A DNA stretch of 64,000 nucleotides from an uncultured Lachnospiraceae bacterium (GTDB taxonomy: Bacteria > Bacillota > Clostridia > Lachnospirales > Lachnospiraceae): positions 48,284 through 112,283 of the forward strand of contig URMK01000015.1 in assembly GCA_900548905.1 (NCBI GenBank), given 5' to 3'. Made by a program: the position numbers and the translations under genes. Within the stretch, counting starts at the first letter, position 1. Each line of letters opens with the position of its first letter. Under the pieces are notes generated by a model that was given only the letters and a program-made list of their open reading frames with translations, was not told the DNA's origin and did no database searches. Below, in pieces: positions 58,938 to 64,000 of this stretch.

Positions 58938-60466
58938 ATCTGTTTGAGTATGAAATGTCCTCTGAACTGGAAAAAACACAATGGATGAACAGTTTTAAAA
59001 TTACATCAGGGTTGCGGTATTTCGGAGGAAAATCGACAATAGGTAAATATCTGGTAAACCGTATTTTGAATATGGCTGTTAAGATGAAACAGGATGGACA
59101 AAGAGCTGATATTTTTGTAGATATGTTTGCGGGCGGCGGCAAGATTGCGCTGTCAATGCCAGAGGGTTTCTTCGACGCTATTGTAATGAATGACTTAAAT
59201 TATGGCATTTGCAGTTTTTTTGAATGCTGTAAGGAAAAACCGGAAGCACTTATCAGGATGATAGAAGAACTGGGAGCAGTCATGTCAAAGGAGGTTTTTC
59301 TTTTCTGCGCTTATAACAGGAACAATGACAGAGATACAAATAGAAAAGTAGAAGCAGACAGGCTGATAGAGGAATACAATTTAATACAAAAAGAAAATAA
59401 CATTGATGAGTTGAAAAAAGAAGCCAAGGAATTGATAAAGTGCAAAGGGATTACAGATGAAGAAATAAAAATTTTGCAGTTTGACGGATTAACCAAGGAA
59501 GAAAAGCTATCAATTAAAAACATTAATTTAAACGAGAAAGAAAAGACAACAATTATTCATGCCCAGAAAGTGAAGGATGCAGAACATATTTTAAAGGTTT
59601 ATAATTTATTAAATGATAACAAAGTAGAACCCTTAGTATCAGCGGCTATGACGTATTGGGTAACACAGACTTCTTTTAATGGGGTAACAGACCCCAAAAA
59701 GGTAAGTTATCGGTTAGGCATGAGGGATAATAAGTCAGGACTGCCTACAAGGGGGAACGAAAAAGAAGATATTGAAAAGGTCATAATCCATGCAAGAAAA
59801 CATATTAAGCTGGTGCATGATAAGATGCACAGGCTTAATATTATTGTTGAACATCTGGATTACAGGGAGTTAATTAAAAAGTATAACGGAATGCCTTATA
59901 AAACAGTTTATAATGAGGAAGGGCAGGACGAGAACTATAAGAGATATAATAAGTTGTGGTACGGAGACAGCCCTTATCATCCTGCAACATTGAACGGTGC
60001 AGAAGCTGCGCCTTATGAGGATACATTCAGCCTGGACATGGCAAGGGAAATGATTAACATTTTGCATGGAGATAATAAAGACATATATGGAGAGATTGAG
60101 TATTTTATAAAATCGGATTACAGTCCCAAATATACCTGCAAACAGTTTGGATGGCAAGTGCAGGAAGCAGAAAGGAAACTGGCAGAAGAAGAAAAGAAGG
60201 GCAAAAGGAAAGAGAGAATAACATCCTATAAGAACTATATCGCAAGAATGAAAAGGCAGTTAGCATTTTCAGAAGCTTGTTATAAAGATTTTGATAAACT
60301 GGAAGATAACCTTGCATGGGAAGGGCATGAAGCAAATACAACCAATCCTGAATTTTATGTTATGGATTTAGGGGAGTTTGACAAGGGCGCAGTAAATGCA
60401 GAGGACGGAAGCAAGCTTAAGGGAAAAGAGTTTATCTGGTGCAGGGGAAATTACATACCAGAATAG
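58934..60466 (+). CDS. D12-class DNA adenine methyltransferase
   Basis: 510 residues. RYFGGKSTIGKYL near residue 29 and VDMFAGGGKIALSM near 60 form the AdoMet-binding motif. WYGDSPYHP near 341 is motif IV: DSPY in place of the usual DPPY. Between them lies an insertion of about 120 charged residues, rich in Lys/Glu (residues 130-210), and a C-terminal helical extension follows. Normal Dam-like enzymes are 270-300 residues, so this is a long form. No restriction endonuclease gene is adjacent; coupling to the DUF927-like ATPase is the only context. Terminator follows. Confidence 0.88.
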   Translation: MNLFEYEMSSELEKTQWMNSFKITSGLRYFGGKSTIGKYLVNRILNMAVKMKQDGQRADIFVDMFAGGGKIALSMPEGFFDAIVMNDLNYGICSFFECCKEKPEALIRMIEELGAVMSKEVFLFCAYNRNNDRDTNRKVEADRLIEEYNLIQKENNIDELKKEAKELIKCKGITDEEIKILQFDGLTKEEKLSIKNINLNEKEKTTIIHAQKVKDAEHILKVYNLLNDNKVEPLVSAAMTYWVTQTSFNGVTDPKKVSYRLGMRDNKSGLPTRGNEKEDIEKVIIHARKHIKLVHDKMHRLNIIVEHLDYRELIKKYNGMPYKTVYNEEGQDENYKRYNKLWYGDSPYHPATLNGAEAAPYEDTFSLDMAREMINILHGDNKDIYGEIEYFIKSDYSPKYTCKQFGWQVQEAERKLAEEEKKGKRKERITSYKNYIARMKRQLAFSEACYKDFDKLEDNLAWEGHEANTTNPEFYVMDLGEFDKGAVNAEDGSKLKGKEFIWCRGNYIPE

Positions 60467-60470
60467 AGAG

Positions 60471-60498
60471 AGGGCTTCACATTTGTGAAGCCTTTCTT
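60471..60498 (+). terminator. Terminator after methyltransferase gene
   Basis: GGCTTCAC (60473-60480) pairs with GTGAAGCC (60485-60492), ATTT loop, TTTCTT tail. Confidence 0.85.
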
Positions 60499-60663
60499 CC
60501 ATAATATAAGTATGAATTTCGTGTGAAAAGCCTTGCAAGATGATGCAGACATGATATTATTGAGGAAATCATATTGTCAGTGACATGGAAATTCAGGAAT
60601 GAGATATGAAAAATAGGTCTGGAAATAGCCGGGAAGAAGCGTTATTATTAGGACATAGGGGAG

Positions 60664-60808
60664 AACTACCAGAAAACTACCAAAATTTGTGGAAGGTAGT
60701 AAAATAAAGGGTTTTAGTTGGAATAAATGGAGAGAATAAGATTAAAATCGGAAAGAATAGGATTAAACGGAAAGAATAATATGGTAAGAATGGGTTACAA
60801 ATTTGAGG
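60664..60808. repeat. Right-end sequence of the island
   Basis: AACTACCAGAAAACTACCAA (60664-60683) repeats the left end exactly. The stretch to 60808 (AGAATAGGATTAAACGGAAA, then ATGGTAAGAATGGGTTAC) is similar to the stretch before 62205. Thus the large and the small element have related right ends. Confidence 0.78.
60789..60808. other. Attachment-site core, middle copy
   Basis: AATGGGTTACAAATTTGAGG, identical to the copy at 62186. The upstream side resembles the right element end; the downstream side (TGGAGTAGATAGA) resembles the left element end after 43560. It is the junction between the two tandem elements. Confidence 0.85.
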
Positions 60809-61072
60809 TGGAGTAGATAGATATTAATTGAATTCCGGAATTTATAAGCAGAGGACTTGACCTTGTAATGAGGGCAAGCCCTCCTTTTTTTTTCGGACTG
60901 ACAGAATGCATCTGCCTGCAAAGTTATACATGAAGTATGGATTTTAACTGTTAGAGAACCGATACAGTCGTTTTATCACATTTGACAAGCTTAAAGAATA
61001 TAGTGTAGTAAGGTGAAAAAACGTAAAGCTGTATGTTTTAAATCACTTAATAATTATAGTGGAGGTTATTCC

Positions 61073-61693
61073 TTGAATATGTACAAAGGTAACTATTGTA
61101 ATATAAGTAATGGTCAAAATAAAGACGATTACAAACACAATGATAATCGCGAACACAAAGATGCTTGCGAACACAAAAATACTTGCGGACACAAAGATAC
61201 TTGCGAGGATAAGAAGTGCAATGAGTGCTGTGAAGAGAAAAAATGTTTACTGAGGCCAAACCATACTTTTCTGAAATGTAGCGTTCCTATTACAACAAAT
61301 ATTCCTATGGACACAGCTTCAGGTACCAGTTTCAACTTGACAAATCTGAACATTGACACAAGCAAATTCCGCAATCCATGCATTAAATTTGAATTTGCAG
61401 GTAATGTTTTGACTGCATCCGGTACTCTTGTACTAAATTTCCAAATTATTAAACAGTGTAGGTATCAGCCGGTTTCTTTCCCGATCGGACCAGTATGGAC
61501 ATTTTCCAGACTGGGGTCGTCTGTCGGTGAAAATGATTCGTTCACTTTCCAGGTATGTGATTGTGATATCTGTGATAATGAGTGTTGTAACTATAGTGTT
61601 GTAGTAACTATTGAGAGTCTCCAAACTCAGGATGGTATCGTCATCAATAACGCTACCTTGTCTGCACTTGTTGTTGAAAATGATAATTGCTGA
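61073..61693 (+). CDS. DUF4489-like protein with Cys/His repeat region
   Basis: About 206 residues from TTG at 61073 (GGAGG seven bases upstream); GTG 61013 and ATG 61079 are alternatives. Residues about 25-65 are a Cys/His/Asp/Lys-rich region with four imperfect EHKDACEHKNTCGHKDTCEDK-type units, likely metal-binding. The rest is a DUF4489-like beta domain (FLKCSVPITTNIPMDTASGTSF, then FRNPCIKFEFAGNVL and LVLNFQIIKQC, SFTFQVCDCDICDNECC). Proteins with this domain are known in clostridia, some linked to spores. TTGACA at 60982 may be its promoter. Sole cargo of the mini-element. Confidence 0.82.
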   Translation: MNMYKGNYCNISNGQNKDDYKHNDNREHKDACEHKNTCGHKDTCEDKKCNECCEEKKCLLRPNHTFLKCSVPITTNIPMDTASGTSFNLTNLNIDTSKFRNPCIKFEFAGNVLTASGTLVLNFQIIKQCRYQPVSFPIGPVWTFSRLGSSVGENDSFTFQVCDCDICDNECCNYSVVVTIESLQTQDGIVINNATLSALVVENDNC

Positions 61694-62185
61694 TAACAAA
61701 CAGGTAATGTAAAAGTGTAAACAAATGGCACTGAGATGCGATTCTATGTGCCGTTTGTCTGCACTCTGTGCGATACTTCAGTTTAGGGTATCCTGATTAT
61801 GAATTCGCTTTTGCAGCCCATCTCATTTCAGCAGGTGGTGCACGGCTGTTTATGCTGCATTCCTTAGAACATGAACGGAAGAGGTTAATGGAACCTCTGC
61901 TGTGAAATAAAAGAAATAAAATATGACAGGGTAAAAATAAATGAATTTATTGTGAAATGGATTGAAGAACGGGCATACAGATGATAATATTACATAGTAT
62001 TATAATATTCTTTTACCGGAAGAAAAATAGCTTTCTATTCTTGAATAAAGCGTTATGCATGAAACAAAAAGAAAACCACCCAAATTGGTGGAAACGCGTA
62101 AAATATAGAGTTTCAGGCGGAGCAAATGGAAAATAAGATTGAAATTGGAGAGAATAGGATTAAATAGAAGGAACAATATAGTAAG
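61694..62185. other. Interval between DUF4489 gene and right core
   Basis: About 490 bases, no gene seen. The last 120 bases are the right element end (GAAAACCACCCAAATTGGTGG and following). The remainder is AT-rich. Confidence 0.45.
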
Positions 62186-62205
62186 AATGGGTTACAAATT
62201 TGAGG
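62186..62205. other. Attachment-site core, right copy (attR)
   Basis: AATGGGTTACAAATTTGAGG followed by chromosomal TTGATGAGACATGAG. Read in frame, ATG GGT TAC AAA TTT GAG GTT GAT GAG ACA TGA is the original end of the response regulator (MGYKFEVDET), overlapping the kinase ATG (62216). Confidence 0.88.
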
Positions 62206-62215
62206 TTGATGAGAC

Positions 62216-63769
62216 ATGAGATACTCCATACGAAAACAGTTTGCCTGTATATTTATCGGTTTAATGGCCGGCACAATTTTATTGTGCTGGTTTATTAATA
62301 ATACCTTCCTGGAGAAATACTATTTCCATAATAAACAGACAGTGGTTATGGATGCGTATAAGCAAATGAATGCAGCTGCGCAGAAGGGCAGTATCAGCTC
62401 GGATGATTTTGACATTCATCTTCAGCAGCTCAGTGCCAGGTATAATATTTCCATCCTTGTACTGGATGAGGATTCCGAAACCATACGGGTCAGCGGCGGA
62501 GATCCTTCCATGCTGAAAATAGAACTGTGGAATCATGTCCTTTTCGACAGTCTGGACGGAGGAAATTCCGGGTTTAAGAATAAGCCTGATAATTACCAGG
62601 GAGCAAAATATGGGGAAAATACAATTACGAGTGAAACTCTGGTGAGGAATGAAAGTCCTTTTTATATTGTACAGCTGGTAACAAGCAATCGGATCAGCAT
62701 GGAATATCTGGATATGTGGGGTTTTTTGGACAACGGAAACCTTTTCTTTATCAGAACAGCTTTGGAAGGCATCCGGGACAGCGTGGATATCGCCAACCGG
62801 TTTCTTGCATATGTCGGGATTGCGGCTACCATTGCCAGCGGAATTATAATCTGGATTATTACCAAAAAGGTAACAGATCCGATTCTGGAACTTGCCCGCA
62901 TCTCTGAACGGATGACACATCTGGATTTTGATGCCAGATATCAGGGGAAGAGCTTTAATGAAACGGCGATCCTGGGAAACCACATCAACCAGCTTGCGGA
63001 TACGCTGGAAGCTACGATATCGGAATTAAAAACTGTCAATAACGAACTGCAGAAGGATATAGAAAAGAAAAATGAAGTGGACGAGATGCGGAAGGAATTC
63101 CTTTCCAATGTGTCCCATGAACTGAAAACGCCCATCGCTCTGATTCAGGGATATGCGGAGGGGCTGAAGGAAGGGATAAATGATGACGATGAAGAAAGCA
63201 GAAATTTTTACTGCGACGTTATAATTGATGAATCCGGAAAAATGAATAATATGGTAAAGAAGCTTCTTACCCTGAACCAGCTTGAGTTTGGAAATGATGT
63301 GGTATCGATGGAACGTTTTGATATAGTTACCCTCATTAAGAATTATCTGCAGTCAGCGGAGATTCTGATAAAACAGAATGAAGCTGTGATACGGTTTGAA
63401 AGGGAAGAACCGGTTTATGTCTGGGGAGATGAATTTAAAACGGAAGAAGTCTTTATGAACTATTTCAGCAATGCGTTAAACCACCTGGGCGGAGAGCGGG
63501 TGGTGGATATCAAATTGACCCTGGAGGGAAAAAAGGTAAGAATTTCTGTTTTTAATTCAGGTGTTCCCATTCCGGAAGAGTCACTTCCCCACCTGTGGGA
63601 AAAATTCTATAAGGTGGATAAAGCGAGGACGCGTGAATATGGAGGCAGCGGGGTAGGGCTTTCTATTGTTAAAGCAATTATGGAGTCCATGAACCAGAGA
63701 TACGGAGTAGTGAATTACGAGAATGGTGTGGAATTCTGGTTTGAAATGGAACAGGTAAAGGAAGATTGA
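62216..63769 (+). CDS. Sensor histidine kinase, partner of regulator at 42891
   Basis: 517 residues: N-terminal helix (FACIFIGLMAGTILLCWFI), extracellular sensor domain (about 35-190), second helix (YVGIAATIASGIIIWII), HAMP (KKVTDPILELARISERM), HisKA with NVSHELKTPIALIQGYAEGLKEG (His near 300), and HATPase_c with YFSNALNHLGG (N box), GEEP-like HLWEKFYKVDKAR, GGSGVGLSIVKAIM (G boxes). ATG 62216 overlaps the TGA of the displaced regulator end. Originally an operon with the regulator; now the kinase would need a promoter inside the mini-element. A hairpin at 63799 follows. Confidence 0.94.
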   Translation: MRYSIRKQFACIFIGLMAGTILLCWFINNTFLEKYYFHNKQTVVMDAYKQMNAAAQKGSISSDDFDIHLQQLSARYNISILVLDEDSETIRVSGGDPSMLKIELWNHVLFDSLDGGNSGFKNKPDNYQGAKYGENTITSETLVRNESPFYIVQLVTSNRISMEYLDMWGFLDNGNLFFIRTALEGIRDSVDIANRFLAYVGIAATIASGIIIWIITKKVTDPILELARISERMTHLDFDARYQGKSFNETAILGNHINQLADTLEATISELKTVNNELQKDIEKKNEVDEMRKEFLSNVSHELKTPIALIQGYAEGLKEGINDDDEESRNFYCDVIIDESGKMNNMVKKLLTLNQLEFGNDVVSMERFDIVTLIKNYLQSAEILIKQNEAVIRFEREEPVYVWGDEFKTEEVFMNYFSNALNHLGGERVVDIKLTLEGKKVRISVFNSGVPIPEESLPHLWEKFYKVDKARTREYGGSGVGLSIVKAIMESMNQRYGVVNYENGVEFWFEMEQVKED

Positions 63770-63798
63770 ACTGTGGTAAAATAAAAACAGATAACTGA

Positions 63799-63825
63799 GA
63801 AACCGCCTTATGTAAAGGCGGTTTC
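63799..63825 (+). terminator. Terminator after histidine kinase gene
   Basis: GAAACCGCCTT pairs with AAGGCGGTTTC around a 4- to 5-base loop; only a short T tract follows. Confidence 0.65.
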
Positions 63826-63877
63826 GTGTATCAGGAAGGAACTGTTAAAATAATTTGAAAAAAATGTAAAATTATGA

Positions 63878-63906
63878 TTGACAAAGTCGAATCAGAATGA
63901 TAGAAT
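63878..63906 (+). promoter_or_regulatory. Promoter P1 near right edge
   Basis: Consensus TTGACA (63878-63883), 17-base spacer, TAGAAT (63901-63906). It drives a gene beyond the window. Confidence 0.8.
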
Positions 63907-63913
63907 CGTTTTT

Positions 63914-63934
63914 GTTGCCGGTTGAACCGGTAAC
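63914..63934. promoter_or_regulatory. Palindrome just after P1
   Basis: GTTGCCGGTT and AACCGGTAAC (one wobble) flank a single G, starting eight bases past the -10. Could be an operator or an RNA hairpin at the transcript start. Confidence 0.55.
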
Positions 63935-63964
63935 ATACAAGAAATAAAAAGTTGAAAAAAGTGC

Positions 63965-63993
63965 TTGACTGGCGAAACAACATGTGATAAGAT
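63965..63993 (+). promoter_or_regulatory. Promoter P2 near right edge
   Basis: TTGACT (63965-63970), 17-base spacer, TAAGAT (63988-63993). Tandem with P1, as is often seen before rRNA/tRNA or strongly expressed operons; the target is not in the window. Confidence 0.75.
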
Positions 63994-64000
63994 ATCAACT

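Larger units (their letters stand above)
43541..60808. mobile_element. Integrative island of about 17.2 kb in response regulator gene
   Basis: Bounded by core copies at 43541-43560 and 60789-60808. Carries an excisionase-like gene, tyrosine integrase, type I toxin-antitoxin candidate, serine resolvase, SprT-like protease, helicase-like ATPase, D12 adenine methyltransferase and many small unknown genes, all more AT-rich than the flanking chromosome. Both ends share the direct repeat AACTACCAGAAAACTACCAA (43642-43661, 60664-60683). No relaxase, coupling protein, type IV secretion, capsid or terminase gene is visible. It is therefore best called a genomic island or mobilizable/satellite element rather than an ICE or prophage. 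Confidence 0.88.
60789..62205. mobile_element. 1.4-kb mini-element in tandem, no recombinase
   Basis: Lies between the middle and right core copies. It has its own left end (60831-60895, matching 43797-43866 including the GAGGGCAAGCCCTCC terminator) and right end (62070-62205, similar to 60670-60808). The only gene is the DUF4489-like one. With no integrase, it must move through the neighbour's enzymes, as a CIME/satellite does, or be a deletion remnant of an older element. Confidence 0.78.

Noticed and set aside
43541..60808. Classification of the island as ICE or prophage
   Set aside because: No relaxase, coupling protein, secretion ATPase, capsid, portal, terminase or tail gene was seen among its genes.
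1..64000. CRISPR arrays and intact insertion sequences
   Set aside because: No regularly spaced identical repeats with unique spacers and no transposase gene were seen; the only repeats are MITEs, tandem units and element ends.

Overview
The window looks like part of a chromosome from a Gram-positive anaerobe of the Clostridia, most likely Lachnospiraceae. The grounds are strong AGGAGG-type ribosome sites with occasional GTG/TTG starts, rubrerythrin, an ssrA/smpB/rnr/secG block, a DUF5685-DnaJ cluster, heterodimeric ABC exporters and a YtrA-type GntR regulator. The family assignment is inference; no rRNA is present. The only RNA gene seen with confidence is tmRNA.

Layout. 1-6000: thiamine genes thiC (partial), thiM, a thiE-HAD phosphatase fusion and thiD, then a MATE exporter and thiamine pyrophosphokinase. 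Together these suggest a thiamine phosphate -> thiamine -> thiamine diphosphate route. 6085-10200: an ECF sigma factor operon with a membrane protein and an ABC exporter. 10209-17533: a YitT-like protein, a MerR regulator carrying an 18-bp minisatellite, a heterodimeric ABC exporter preceded by a 31-codon leader ORF and an attenuator-like terminator, a 250-bp hairpin MITE, and a cation diffusion facilitator. 17802-24356: gpmI, a GntR-ABC module with an operator over its promoter, and enolase. 24813-30751: an opp-type peptide ABC transporter whose binding protein appears circularly permuted. 30916-34645: secG, a small TA-flanked MITE, rnr, smpB and ssrA. 34715-42704: assorted housekeeping genes (hydrolase, YHYH protein, DUF3006/MBL pair, rubrerythrin, zinc ribbon-DUF5685-DnaJ-flavodoxin cluster, MATE).

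42891-63769 is the most striking part. A two-component operon (response regulator 42891-43568, histidine kinase from 62216) has been split by an AT-rich integrative element of about 17.2 kb. The element sits in the last codons of the response regulator gene. A second, 1.4-kb mini-element lies in tandem behind it. Three copies of a 20-bp core (43541, 60789, 62186) mark the junctions. Just before the kinase the original regulator 3' end survives, with its stop overlapping the kinase ATG. The large element has an excisionase, a tyrosine integrase, a serine resolvase, a type I toxin-antitoxin candidate, an SprT-like protease, a helicase-like ATPase coupled to a D12-class adenine methyltransferase, and many small unknown genes. 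No relaxase or conjugation machinery is visible, so it resembles a genomic island or mobilizable/satellite element. The mini-element carries only a DUF4489-like Cys/His-rich protein and no recombinase, as expected of a passenger element moved in trans.

The window ends in tandem promoters with a palindrome, driving something beyond the right edge.
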